Shown here in pieces: positions 17,069 through 25,399 of a stretch of 56,300 nucleotides of DNA. A program made the translations under genes and the position numbers. Each line of letters opens with the position of its first letter. The stretch's first letter is position 1. Origin of the DNA: Pseudomonadota bacterium (GTDB lineage: Bacteria > Pseudomonadota > Gammaproteobacteria > JAKAQQ01); assembly GCA_021810635.1 (NCBI GenBank), contig JAJZIH010000003.1, positions 1 to 56,300 on the forward strand. The letters are read 5' to 3'. The notes under the pieces were generated by a model, which saw only the letters and a program-made list of their open reading frames with translations, made no database searches and was not told where the DNA came from.

Positions 17069-17452
17069 GAATGAATTGCAATGCCGAGTGTCCAAGGAGA
17101 CCGGAGGTGGAGGGCGCGGGAAGGGGGATCTCATCGAGGGCTCTAACGGAGCGCCATTGGCGCCCTGGGGGATCGCGGCGGATGCTTGGTCATCCCGGGC
17201 AAGGACGAGAATGTCTCGGCGCGGCAATCCAGGGGGGTTCCCCCCGAGAAGCCCCCCCCGGAGGCCTGCGCACCCCACGGCGTCCGACCGGCCTGAATGA
17301 TGACCCGGGAAGGGAAATGGCGCGGCATCAGGAGCTCGAACGAATGGGCAAACCGACGGGACGGGAACCTTTTCCCTTGCACGAGGATCAAACAGGCAGT
17401 TTCTTATGCTCTGAAACGAAGTTCCCAACCATGAATAAGGGGGTTTAACTCC
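17069..17452. other. Intergenic region between divergent peptidase genes
   Basis: About 380 bp between the M13 promoter and the first S10 peptidase start. I see no convincing gene. An AAGGGGG box at 17437-17443 serves the S10 gene. No clear sigma70 promoter stands out for it; the closest pair, TTGCAC and TATGCT, is spaced too widely. Confidence 0.5.
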
Positions 17453-19000
17453 ATGAAAATGTTTAACTTTAACAAGTTCTGGCTCGCCGGGATCAGCATG
17501 GTCGCCGTCTGTGCCCTCGTTCCGGCGGCTCTCGCCAAACCGGCCCCCATGCCGACCCATGGCCTGCATTCCCGTTCCGTCGTGACCCACGGCAGCGTCG
17601 TGATCAACGGCAAGACCGTCCGCTACACGGCCCGCACGGGAACTCTCATCATGCGGAATGCCAAGATGCAGCCGATCGCGAGCATCTTCTATGTGGCCTA
17701 TACCCGTGACGGGATCTCGAACGAGACCGACCGGCCAATCACCTTTGCCTACAACGGCGGACCCGGCTCCTCCACCGTCTGGTTGCATCTCGGCGGAATC
17801 GGTCCCTGGCGGGTCGCCGTCCCGACCAATGCCCAGTCTTCTCCTCCGGCTCCGTTTCCCATCGTCAAGAACAGCGACAGCATTCTGAACAAGACCGACA
17901 TCGTTTTCATTGATCCGGTGGGGACGGGGTACAGCCGTGCGATCGGCAAGACCAATCCCCAGCAATTCTGGGGCGTCGATGCCGACGCCCACTCGGTCGG
18001 CGCCTTCATCATGCGCTACCTGACCAAATTCAACCGCTGGAACTCCCCCAAGTTCATCCTCGGAGAAAGCTACGGAACCACCCGCTCCGCCGTCCTCTCC
18101 AACTACCTCCAGCAGCACGGCGTCGAACTCAACGGCGTCATCCTCCTCTCCTCCATCCTCAACTTCGAAACCGCCTCCTTCGCCCCCGGCAACGACCTCC
18201 CCTACATCCTCTACCTCCCCTCCGAGGCCGCCGTCGCCTGGTACCACCACCGCCTCACCCCACGGCCCAAAAACCTCCCAGCCTTCCTCTCCCGCGTCGA
18301 ACATTTCGCGACCGGTGCCTATGCCCATGCCCTCATGATGGGCGATACCCTGAGCCCCGCCGCCGAAAACGCCGTCATCGCCAAACTGGTCCATTACACC
18401 AGCATCCCCGCCCACCTCTGGCGCCGCGCCAACCTCCGCCTGACCGGCTCCGAATTCCAGAAACTCCTCCTGATCAACCAGAAAATGCAGACCGGCCGGC
18501 TGGATGCCCGGTATGCCAACTACGACCTCATGCCCATGCTGCCCTTCCCGGACTATTCCGTGATGACCGCAGCAATCGACGGCGCCTTCACGGGGACCTT
18601 CAACTGGTATGTCCGAAACATCCTCCACTACCACTCGAAACGGCACTATGACATCCTGAATTACCAGGTCAACCGTCACTGGAACTGGAAGAGCAAACCG
18701 GTGATTCCGACCCTGGGAGGCGGGTGGCCCGGATATACCAACGTGGCCCCCAACCTCGAACGGGCCATGGTCACGAACCCCCACCTCCAGCTCCTCGTGA
18801 ACAACGGGTACTTCGACCTCGGCACCCCGTTCTATGCCACCGTCTATACGATGGACCACCTGGGACTGCCGCGGGCTTTGCAGAGCCATGTGCACCTCAA
18901 GTTCTATTATTGCGGGCACATGCTCTATCTCCACCACGCTTCCCTCAACGAACTCCATAACAACATCGATCATTTCATCACAATGGCCACGCGCGGCTGA
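17453..19000 (+). CDS. Secreted S10 serine carboxypeptidase-like protein, copy 1
   Basis: This 515-residue protein has a Sec signal peptide ending VPAALA, then a peptidase S10 alpha/beta-hydrolase fold. NGGPGSS forms the oxyanion-hole region, GESYG carries the nucleophile Ser206, GYFDLGTPF the Asp455, and GHMLY the His489 of the triad. S10 enzymes remove C-terminal residues from peptides and work best at acid pH, which suits a periplasmic or extracellular role in an acidic niche. The ATG has AAGGGGG 9 nt upstream. A paralogue follows 96 bp downstream, and codons about 163-336 are identical between the two at DNA level (17940-18460). That tract uses C-ending codons more than its surroundings. 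Confidence 0.93.
   Translation: MKMFNFNKFWLAGISMVAVCALVPAALAKPAPMPTHGLHSRSVVTHGSVVINGKTVRYTARTGTLIMRNAKMQPIASIFYVAYTRDGISNETDRPITFAYNGGPGSSTVWLHLGGIGPWRVAVPTNAQSSPPAPFPIVKNSDSILNKTDIVFIDPVGTGYSRAIGKTNPQQFWGVDADAHSVGAFIMRYLTKFNRWNSPKFILGESYGTTRSAVLSNYLQQHGVELNGVILLSSILNFETASFAPGNDLPYILYLPSEAAVAWYHHRLTPRPKNLPAFLSRVEHFATGAYAHALMMGDTLSPAAENAVIAKLVHYTSIPAHLWRRANLRLTGSEFQKLLLINQKMQTGRLDARYANYDLMPMLPFPDYSVMTAAIDGAFTGTFNWYVRNILHYHSKRHYDILNYQVNRHWNWKSKPVIPTLGGGWPGYTNVAPNLERAMVTNPHLQLLVNNGYFDLGTPFYATVYTMDHLGLPRALQSHVHLKFYYCGHMLYLHHASLNELHNNIDHFITMATRG
17940..18460 (+). repeat. 521-bp identical tract, copy A
   Basis: Compared base by base with 19578-20098, this stretch shows no mismatch and no gap. Its flanks differ: the 4 bases before it already carry two changes, and the bases after GAATTCCAG diverge at once. 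It covers the catalytic Ser motif and about a third of the gene. Confidence 0.95.
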
Positions 19001-19017
19001 CCCGCGCATTTCCCGAT

Positions 19018-19046
19018 GCCCTCCCCGGGTTCACCCCGGGGAGGGC
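19018..19046 (+). other. Intercistronic hairpin between S10 genes
   Basis: GCCCTCCCCGGG and CCCGGGGAGGGC form a perfect 12-bp stem with a 5-nt loop, 17 nt after the first S10 stop. No T-run follows, so it is more likely an mRNA-stabilising or attenuating hairpin in a two-gene operon than a terminator. Confidence 0.6.
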
Positions 19047-19096
19047 CCGGGTTCCTCCCGACTCCCTCTGCTTCCGCCTGACCCGGAGATGACTCC

Positions 19097-20635
19097 ATGA
19101 ACCGATTTCCTCGTTTCCTCTTGCTGGTCACGGGATCCATCCTGGCCGGACTGGCACCGGTCGCCTGGGCGCGGGCCGCACCCCCCCCGGTTGCGCCTCT
19201 GGTGCACTCCCGCTCCGTCGTGACCCACGGCCGCGTCGTGATCAACGGCAAGACCGTCCGCTACACGGCCCGTGCCGGCACCCTCATCATGCGGAATGCC
19301 AAGATGCAGCCGATCGCGAGCATTTTCTATATCGCCTATCTCAGGACCGGCATCCGCAATGAGAACCAGCGGCCGATCACCTTTGCCTACAACGGTGGAC
19401 CCGGCTCCGCCGCGAATTGGGTGGATTTCGGCGGACTGGGCCCCTGGCGCGTGGCACTCCCGCCCCATTCGGCTTTTTCCGGCGGCTCACCCTACCGTGT
19501 GATTGAAAACCACGGCAGCATCCTCCGCCGGACCGACCTCGTTTTCATTGATCCGGTGGGGACGGGGTACAGCCATACGATCGGCAAGACCAATCCCCAG
19601 CAATTCTGGGGCGTCGATGCCGACGCCCACTCGGTCGGCGCCTTCATCATGCGCTACCTGACCAAATTCAACCGCTGGAACTCCCCCAAGTTCATCCTCG
19701 GAGAAAGCTACGGAACCACCCGCTCCGCCGTCCTCTCCAACTACCTCCAGCAGCACGGCGTCGAACTCAACGGCGTCATCCTCCTCTCCTCCATCCTCAA
19801 CTTCGAAACCGCCTCCTTCGCCCCCGGCAACGACCTCCCCTACATCCTCTACCTCCCCTCCGAGGCCGCCGTCGCCTGGTACCACCACCGCCTCACCCCA
19901 CGGCCCAAAAACCTCCCAGCCTTCCTCTCCCGCGTCGAACATTTCGCGACCGGTGCCTATGCCCATGCCCTCATGATGGGCGATACCCTGAGCCCCGCCG
20001 CCGAAAACGCCGTCATCGCCAAACTGGTCCATTACACCAGCATCCCCGCCCACCTCTGGCGCCGCGCCAACCTCCGCCTGACCGGCTCCGAATTCCAGGG
20101 GCTCCTGCTCAACTCACGGGACCGGCAGACCGGACGCCTGGACGGCCGCTACGCCGGCTACAAGCTCAATCCCATGCTGCCGGCGGCCCTTTATTCCACG
20201 ATGTCGGATGCCATCAATGGACCGCTCACCGACGCCTATAACTGGTACGTGGAGACGGTTCTCCACTACCATTCCAAGCGACACTACACGATGCTGAGCT
20301 TTCAGGCCCTGCGTCACTGGAATTGGAAGCACCGGCCCGCATTTTTCGGTGCTGGTGGCCGCAGCGGTTACACCAACGTGGCCCCCGACCTCGAACGGGC
20401 CATGATCACGAACCCCCACCTCCAGCTCCTCGTGAACAGCGGATATTTTGATCTCGGCACCCCGTTCTATGCCACCGTCTATACGATGGACCACCTGGGA
20501 CTGCCGCGGGCCCTGCAAGGCCACATTCATTTCCGGTTCTACTACAGCGGGCACGTCCTCTACATCAGCCGTGGCTCGCGTCACGCGCTCGAGGCCAACG
20601 TCGACCACTTCATCGCGGAGGCGACCCGGCCTTGA
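19097..20635 (+). CDS. Secreted S10 serine carboxypeptidase-like protein, copy 2
   Basis: This 512-residue paralogue of the preceding gene has its own signal peptide (GSILAGLAPVAWARA) and a full catalytic set: NGGPGSA, GESYG with Ser204, GYFDLGTPF with Asp452 and GHVLY with His486. Regions outside the shared 521-bp tract differ clearly, including residues 75-150 and 335-420, so the two enzymes may prefer different substrates. One visible difference is NGGPGSA against NGGPGSS next to the oxyanion hole. It is probably co-transcribed with copy 1. The C-terminal block GTPFYATVYTMDHLGLPRAL is also nearly identical in DNA, suggesting more than one exchange event. Confidence 0.93.
   Translation: MNRFPRFLLLVTGSILAGLAPVAWARAAPPPVAPLVHSRSVVTHGRVVINGKTVRYTARAGTLIMRNAKMQPIASIFYIAYLRTGIRNENQRPITFAYNGGPGSAANWVDFGGLGPWRVALPPHSAFSGGSPYRVIENHGSILRRTDLVFIDPVGTGYSHTIGKTNPQQFWGVDADAHSVGAFIMRYLTKFNRWNSPKFILGESYGTTRSAVLSNYLQQHGVELNGVILLSSILNFETASFAPGNDLPYILYLPSEAAVAWYHHRLTPRPKNLPAFLSRVEHFATGAYAHALMMGDTLSPAAENAVIAKLVHYTSIPAHLWRRANLRLTGSEFQGLLLNSRDRQTGRLDGRYAGYKLNPMLPAALYSTMSDAINGPLTDAYNWYVETVLHYHSKRHYTMLSFQALRHWNWKHRPAFFGAGGRSGYTNVAPDLERAMITNPHLQLLVNSGYFDLGTPFYATVYTMDHLGLPRALQGHIHFRFYYSGHVLYISRGSRHALEANVDHFIAEATRP
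19578..20098 (+). repeat. 521-bp identical tract, copy B
   Basis: This is the second copy of the perfect tract at 17940-18460, in the same orientation with a constant offset of 1638 bp. It lies at the same place in the paralogous protein, shifted by two codons. Zero synonymous differences over 521 bp points to recent gene conversion. Confidence 0.95.
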
Positions 20636-20656
20636 CCGCCGGCAGCGGAATGCCGG

Positions 20657-21268
20657 TCAGCCGGGAGTGTAACTGAAGGACTGCCCGGCAATCGACGCCC
20701 CGACGTAAAGCCCGCCCTTGACCATCGTGAAAACCCGATAGCCATGGGCGGGCAGGTTGGTCCGGATCACCTCGTGGGCCCGGTTGGGGACCGAGGCTTG
20801 GGCCCGTGAACTGTACTGCCCCGCACCATAACCGGCACTGGCTCCCGCGCCTGCCGTAATGGCGGTGGCCTGCGCCTTCGCGGAAAAGCTGAACTGCCCG
20901 CTCGTGAAGCGCTTGAAGGTGGCCGGGTCCATGAAAAAGATGATTTCCCGATACGCTTCTCCACCGACGAGGAACCCGAGCGAGACCTGGGTCACGCTGG
21001 CCGTGCCGACCAAGTGTCCGCCCTGGAAAACCTGACCGAGACCATGGGCGCCCGCGAAAATGAAGCCGCCCTTTCCGATGGTCGGGAAAACGGCATACGC
21101 ATAGGCGTGGTGTATGAAATGGGAAATCAGGGGATCCGCGTGCGCGAAAACCAGCAGGGTGCTTTTCACTTCTGCATTTGCAGCAGGCGTTCGAAAGGAA
21201 CTGGACGACGCGCAGCCGGACAGCAGGACAACGGAAACGGCCAGTATCGGAAACGTGAATCGGCGCAT
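20657..21268 (-). CDS. SYLF-domain lipoprotein (Ysc84/DUF500 type)
   Basis: This 203-residue protein has a lipoprotein signal ending in the lipobox LLSGC, so it should be lipidated and membrane-anchored in the envelope. The mature part is a SYLF (Ysc84) domain: AYAYAVFPTIGKGGFIFAGA, ASVTQVSLGFLVGGEAYREI, then IIFFMDPATFKRF and a C-terminal VKGGLYVGASIAGQ. SYLF domains bind lipids or polyphosphoinositides, but the bacterial function is not settled. ATG 21268 is supported by GAGG 8 nt upstream and by the signal peptide beginning there. The promoter lies about 55 nt further up. An 18-bp hairpin (20639-20656) separates it from the converging S10 gene. Confidence 0.9.
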   Translation of the reverse strand: MRRFTFPILAVSVVLLSGCASSSSFRTPAANAEVKSTLLVFAHADPLISHFIHHAYAYAVFPTIGKGGFIFAGAHGLGQVFQGGHLVGTASVTQVSLGFLVGGEAYREIIFFMDPATFKRFTSGQFSFSAKAQATAITAGAGASAGYGAGQYSSRAQASVPNRAHEVIRTNLPAHGYRVFTMVKGGLYVGASIAGQSFSYTPG

Positions 21269-21319
21269 GGGAGGATCCTCGGTGAGGAGGTGAATGGGGC
21301 ACGCCACGAACACCTTTGG

Positions 21320-21348
21320 ATTATAGGAGGGTCGGGGTCATTATGGAA
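21320..21348 (-). promoter_or_regulatory. Promoter of the SYLF lipoprotein gene
   Basis: On the minus strand a perfect TATAAT (21320-21325) follows a weak -35, TTCCAT (21343-21348), at 17-bp spacing. The leader to ATG 21268 would be about 45 nt. The rest of 21349-21649 holds no gene or RNA that I recognise. Confidence 0.55.
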
Positions 21349-21649
21349 TGGCCCCCTCCGACAGTCTTCCAACGGCTCCACTTTCCGGTTGGCACCTCCG
21401 GCGCCGTCTCGCGGATCGCAGGATCCGTTCCGACCGGTTGGTTCCCTGGTCGGAAACAGACGTCGGCGGAGACGGCTCACGACGCTGGGGCGGACCCGGG
21501 GGACCGGGTGGCAGTCCCCGCCACCGGTGGGGTGCTGGCGCACGGATCCTGCACACTCCGTACGGTTCGTCTGAACCTTGGATCACCGATCCGTAGGGCA
21601 CCGAAGGGGAGGCGGGCCTGGAGCCATCACTCACATTTCTGGGCTGGAT

Positions 21650-21725
21650 TGGTGCCGCAGAGAGGATTCGAACCTCCGACTTGCTGATTACGAATCAGCT
21701 ACTCTACCAACTGAGTTACTGCGGC
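21650..21725 (-). tRNA. thrW: tRNA-Thr (anticodon CGT)
   Basis: This 76-nt tRNA on the minus strand has acceptor stem GCCGCAG/CTGCGGC, D-loop AGTTGGTAGAGT, anticodon loop TTCGTAA between GCTGA and TCAGC, and T-loop GGTTCGAATCC. The CCA end is encoded. Anticodon CGT reads the Thr codon ACG, frequent in GC-rich genes. The gene symbol follows the E. coli tRNA with the same anticodon. Confidence 0.97.
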
Positions 21726-21998
21726 ACGCCCCGTTTCGGCCGGAGCCGGGTCCGCCGTCATGGAGAGTCTTAGTTTACGGGATTTTCGGCGTTCAGGTGG
21801 AAGCTCAGCAACTTTGCGGCCGGGAAACGGGAGGCTCCATGACGGTCGTTTACCGGCAGCCCCGTTCCGGAGAAAATGGAAGGAGGCTGGTTTTCCGGCC
21901 ATCGTCCGGCCCGGATGCAAGCACCGGTTCGGCGGACGGTACAGTATCATGAGGTCACCGATGAGTGAACGGGCAAGCCCATAGGAGCTGGCAGCGAC

Positions 21999-23129
21999 GT
22001 GGCATCACCGTCCCTACAGCGGGTTGAAGCCCCCGGAGGACCCGAGAGGATCGCGCTCTCCGGCTCCTGGACGATCCGCGGGTTGCAGGACCCGAAACTG
22101 CTCTCCCGCCTGGAAAAGGAGCTACGGCTCAATCAGATCGGACATCCCGAGAGGGTCTGGGACCTTTCGGGAGCCACCCTGGATCATTTCGGGGCGCTGG
22201 TCCTGAGGCACGGTTGGCTCTCCGGTCCACCGGCCCATCTCCACCTGACTCCGTCCCAAGCAACCCTGTTCGCCCGCTGGGAACGGATTCCACTCTGCTC
22301 TCCGCAAAAAACCACGGACGGACTCGAAGCCTGGCTCCGACCCGCCCGCTGGGTGAGCCGGACCTCGTTCGACACCCTGTCGCTCATCGGGCTCATCGTC
22401 TTCCTCTTCTTCACGTTTCTGGGACAGATCGGTGCCAGCCTGGCCAAGCCGCACCGGATTCCCTTCCTCGAGATCTGCCGCAATCTATACCAGATGGGCG
22501 TCAAGGCACTCGGCATCATCGCCATCGTCGGATCCCTGATCGGGATCGTCATCAGCTACTTGGCGGCGCTGCAACTCCAAGGCTTCGCCCTGCGAGGGTT
22601 TCTGGTCTTCATCATCGGCATCAGCATCGTGCGCGAACTGGGCCCCACCCTGGCCGCCGTTCTGGTTGCAGGCCGGTCGGGGTCGGCCATCACGGCGGAG
22701 CTCGGGGTCATGAAGATCCGCGGCGAAATCGATGCCTACCGGGCGATGGGGACCGACCCGCTCTACCGCCTGGTTTTCCCAAGACTGGTCGCCCTTCTCA
22801 TCCTGGTGCCGCTCCTCGTCGGCTGGAGTGACTTCTTCGGGATCGTGACCGGACTCGGAGCGGCGGCCCTCACGCTGCATACCTCCTTCCTGTCCCTGGT
22901 CCAGCAAATGCCCCGGCTCGTGCCTCTTTTCAACCTCTGGTTCGGAATCGTCAAGGGCGCCTTTTTCGGGCTCCTGATCGGACTCGTGGCCTGTCGTCTC
23001 GGCTGGGATGTCCCCTCGGATGCCGCCAGCCTGGGGCAGGAAACGACCCGCTCGGTCGTTCTCTCGATCACTCTGGTCATCGCCCTGGACGCGCTGGCCG
23101 CCATTTTGTTCCGCCGAACGGGATTCTAG
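21999..23129 (+). CDS. mlaE: MlaE-type ABC transporter permease with N-terminal STAS-like part
   Basis: This 376-residue protein is the permease of an MCE-type phospholipid transporter. Residues about 1-110 resemble a STAS/MlaB domain (IALSGSWTIRGL, VWDLSGATLDHFGALVL), so MlaB is probably fused to MlaE here. The membrane part carries the family core IVRELGPTLAAVLVAGRSGS and GSAITAELGVMKIRGEIDAY, followed by ALRAMGTDPL-like AYRAMGTDPLYRLVFPR. It would move phospholipid at the inner membrane with MlaF and MlaD. The start is GTG 21999, with AGGAG upstream. The gap to the ATPase gene is 2 nt. Confidence 0.93.
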   Translation: MASPSLQRVEAPGGPERIALSGSWTIRGLQDPKLLSRLEKELRLNQIGHPERVWDLSGATLDHFGALVLRHGWLSGPPAHLHLTPSQATLFARWERIPLCSPQKTTDGLEAWLRPARWVSRTSFDTLSLIGLIVFLFFTFLGQIGASLAKPHRIPFLEICRNLYQMGVKALGIIAIVGSLIGIVISYLAALQLQGFALRGFLVFIIGISIVRELGPTLAAVLVAGRSGSAITAELGVMKIRGEIDAYRAMGTDPLYRLVFPRLVALLILVPLLVGWSDFFGIVTGLGAAALTLHTSFLSLVQQMPRLVPLFNLWFGIVKGAFFGLLIGLVACRLGWDVPSDAASLGQETTRSVVLSITLVIALDALAAILFRRTGF

Positions 23130-23131
23130 AC

Positions 23132-23878
23132 ATGGATCCCATCGTCTCGTTTGAGGATGTGGAAGTGGACTACGACGGCCGATCCGTTCTCAAGGACATC
23201 TGCTTCGAGGTCAAACCGGGCGAAATTGTGGGTCTCGCGGGACCTTCCGGAAGCGGCAAAACCACGTTGCTCCGCCATCTCATCGGGCTCAAACGACCCG
23301 TTCGCGGCAGGATCCGGCTGTTTGGAGAACCGATTGCGTCCCTTTCGCCCGCATCCCAACGCCTCCTGCGCCGGCGGATCGGTGTATTATTCCAAGGCGG
23401 TGCACTGTTGAGCTCGCTCAATGTCTTCGGAAACGTGGCCCTGCCCCTGCAGGAGATGGGGTTCCCGGACTTCTGGGTCCGCCCCATGGTTTCCCTGGCC
23501 CTCTCTCTGGCCGGACTCTCACCGGAGAATGCCGCGCGCATGCCATCTGAACTTTCGGGCGGAATGGTTACCCGCGTGGCACTGGCGCGCGGACTGGTGG
23601 CCGAGCCGGAACTGCTCCTCCTGGATGAACCCACCGCCGGACTCGACCCCATTGTGGCGGACGGTTTCATCGCCCTCATGGGCGATCTCCAGAAAAACCT
23701 GGGCATTACCGCACTCATGATCTCCCACGACCTGCGTGCACTCGAACGCCTGTGCCACCGCCTAGTGCTCGTCGGTGACGGACGCCTCATTGCCCAAGGC
23801 CGTTTCGAGGACATCCGGCAGCAAGCGGATCCCCGCATCCGGGCATTCTTCCGGCTCGATGGGGGGGGCAGGCCATGA
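23132..23878 (+). CDS. mlaF: MlaF-type ABC transporter ATPase
   Basis: This 248-residue ATPase has Walker A GPSGSGKTTLLRHL, the Q-loop VLFQGGALLSSLNV, signature LSGGMVTRVALARGL and Walker B LLLLDEPTAGLDPI, then the H-loop MISHDL. The LSGGM form of the signature is typical of MlaF rather than general importers. It powers the MCE lipid transporter encoded by the flanking genes. The stop overlaps the mlaD start as ATGA, so expression is coupled. Confidence 0.95.
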   Translation: MDPIVSFEDVEVDYDGRSVLKDICFEVKPGEIVGLAGPSGSGKTTLLRHLIGLKRPVRGRIRLFGEPIASLSPASQRLLRRRIGVLFQGGALLSSLNVFGNVALPLQEMGFPDFWVRPMVSLALSLAGLSPENAARMPSELSGGMVTRVALARGLVAEPELLLLDEPTAGLDPIVADGFIALMGDLQKNLGITALMISHDLRALERLCHRLVLVGDGRLIAQGRFEDIRQQADPRIRAFFRLDGGGRP

Positions 23879-24765
23879 GGCGGGGATACTACGCAGCGGC
23901 CAGCGGCCTTTTCGTGCTCCTGCTGGCCGCCGGCCTGGTGATCGCGGGGAACTGGCTGGCCGGCGGCAAGGCCCCGGCCACGCGCCGCCTCGTCATCGTG
24001 ACCCGGGGATCGGTCATGGGGCTGGCCCCCGGTTCCCGGATTTTCTATCGCGGGCTCCCCGTCGGTCGGGTCACCCATCTGGGCTTCGACCCCCATGACC
24101 CCAACCAGATCCGGATTCAGGCGCGGATCGGGAAAAACACCCCGCTCGTCCCCGGAACCGTGGCGCGCCTGACCACCGGCCTGTTTTCCTCCTCGGCCGC
24201 CATCTCGCTGATCCCGCCGGTCCGGACCCTGGTGGGCCCCTATCACCCTCCGCATCCCTACCCCCGCATTCTCACGCTCGAACCCCCTCCCCTGTCCACC
24301 CTCATGGACCAGGGTGCCCGGGGGGCGCGCAACCTCGCAGCCGCCACCCACGAACTCAAGCGCCTGCTTTCGCCGCGCGAGGTGATCCGGATGCAAAAAA
24401 CGCTCGGGGATCTCGACCGGAGTCTCGTGACCCTGACTCGGATCGAAGGGCACATCGATGCGGCCGCCCGCCGCCTGCCCGCAACCACCCGGAAACTCAA
24501 CGCGCTTCTGGGATCGACCCGGAAACTCGTCGGGAACAGCGAAGGCGTGCCTTTGGCCCTCCGGCATTCCCTTGAGGCAACCCAATCGCTGTTCCGGATC
24601 CTCGCCTTGAGGACACTGCCGAGACTCGACCAGTCCCTCGAATCCCTGAGGGGGCTCTCCACGAACCTGTCCCGGCTGAGCACGAGTCTTGACCGCGACC
24701 CGCAGCTCTGGCTGTTGGGCCACGCCCGGGGATCCGCCAGCCCCGTCCACTCCCACCGGCCCTGA
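23875..24765 (+). CDS. mlaD: MlaD-type MCE-domain protein
   Basis: This 296-residue protein has one N-terminal membrane anchor (GLFVLLLAAGLVIAGNWLAG) followed by an MCE domain with VMGLAPGSRIFYRGLPVGRV, the hallmark of phospholipid-binding MCE rings. The C-terminal 150 residues are helical with heptad-like spacing and may extend the tunnel through the periplasm, longer than in E. coli MlaD (183 residues). It is inner-membrane anchored and periplasmic, between the MlaFE core and the auxiliary lipoprotein. Confidence 0.92.
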   Translation: MRRGYYAAASGLFVLLLAAGLVIAGNWLAGGKAPATRRLVIVTRGSVMGLAPGSRIFYRGLPVGRVTHLGFDPHDPNQIRIQARIGKNTPLVPGTVARLTTGLFSSSAAISLIPPVRTLVGPYHPPHPYPRILTLEPPPLSTLMDQGARGARNLAAATHELKRLLSPREVIRMQKTLGDLDRSLVTLTRIEGHIDAAARRLPATTRKLNALLGSTRKLVGNSEGVPLALRHSLEATQSLFRILALRTLPRLDQSLESLRGLSTNLSRLSTSLDRDPQLWLLGHARGSASPVHSHRP

Positions 24766-24769
24766 CCCC

Positions 24770-25399
24770 ATGCGCACGATCCTCCGGTCCATTCCGCCAT
24801 TCGTCCTGTTGTGCATCGTGGCCGGCGCATTCGCGGCCTGCAGCCTCGTGCCGCCCCGCGCCCGCCCGCCCGCTTCCTACGATTTCGGCCCAGCTCCCCC
24901 ACTGCCCGCCACCCCTCCCCTGACCGGGCTGGTCTTCCTGGGGTTCCATGCGGTTTCCTGGCTCTCCGGAACCGGCATCCACTACCGCCTGCTGGACCGG
25001 CAGGCCCAGGAATTACGGCGTTACGGTGGGAGGGTCTGGATTGCCCCGCCCGCCTCGCTCATGGCCAGCCGCCTGGCTGGCGAGTTGGCCGTCCTCGAGC
25101 GGCCCTCGCGGCCCCGCTATACTTTGATGCTCCGGCTGATCACCTTCGAGCAGGACTTCACGTCTCCGACCAACGCCCGCGATCGGCTGGGCGTCCTGGC
25201 CATCCTGCGCCGCCCGCTCCGGGCCGACTGGCAGGTCTCACATGCCTTCCGCCTGAGCGGGAAAACACCACCCACGGCCACCGGCGCGATCCGCGGATTT
25301 GCCATCCTGGACCGTCGATTCAACCGGCAACTGATTCAGTGGGTCGGACGTGAAATCCGCGGGCGGGCGGATGGGGCGCTCAGCATTCGACGACGTTGA
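24770..25399 (+). CDS. ABC-type transport auxiliary lipoprotein (PqiC-like)
   Basis: This 209-residue protein starts with a lipoprotein signal ([14 protein letters not shown]), with lipidation expected on the Cys at residue 24. The remainder fits the ABC_trans_aux family, which includes PqiC and the outer-membrane partners of MCE transporters: [37 protein letters not shown] and [15 protein letters not shown]. It probably anchors the MlaEFD machine to the outer membrane. It starts 4 nt after mlaD, and its last 20 nt overlap the converging sdaA gene. Confidence 0.85.
   Translation: MRTILRSIPPFVLLCIVAGAFAACSLVPPRARPPASYDFGPAPPLPATPPLTGLVFLGFHAVSWLSGTGIHYRLLDRQAQELRRYGGRVWIAPPASLMASRLAGELAVLERPSRPRYTLMLRLITFEQDFTSPTNARDRLGVLAILRRPLRADWQVSHAFRLSGKTPPTATGAIRGFAILDRRFNRQLIQWVGREIRGRADGALSIRRR

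Noticed and set aside
16823-19009. A 728-codon minus-strand open frame opposite the first S10 peptidase
   Set aside because: Its protein is Gly/Val/Glu-rich with no fold signal and lies antisense to a clear enzyme; a side effect of GC-rich codons. The same repeats opposite the second copy.
19018-19046. GC hairpin as a terminator between the S10 genes
   Set aside because: No T-run follows it, so I list it only as an intercistronic hairpin.
23170-24816. A 548-codon minus-strand frame opposite mlaF and mlaD
   Set aside because: Low-complexity Gly/Arg/Ser content and full overlap with genes whose motifs are complete.
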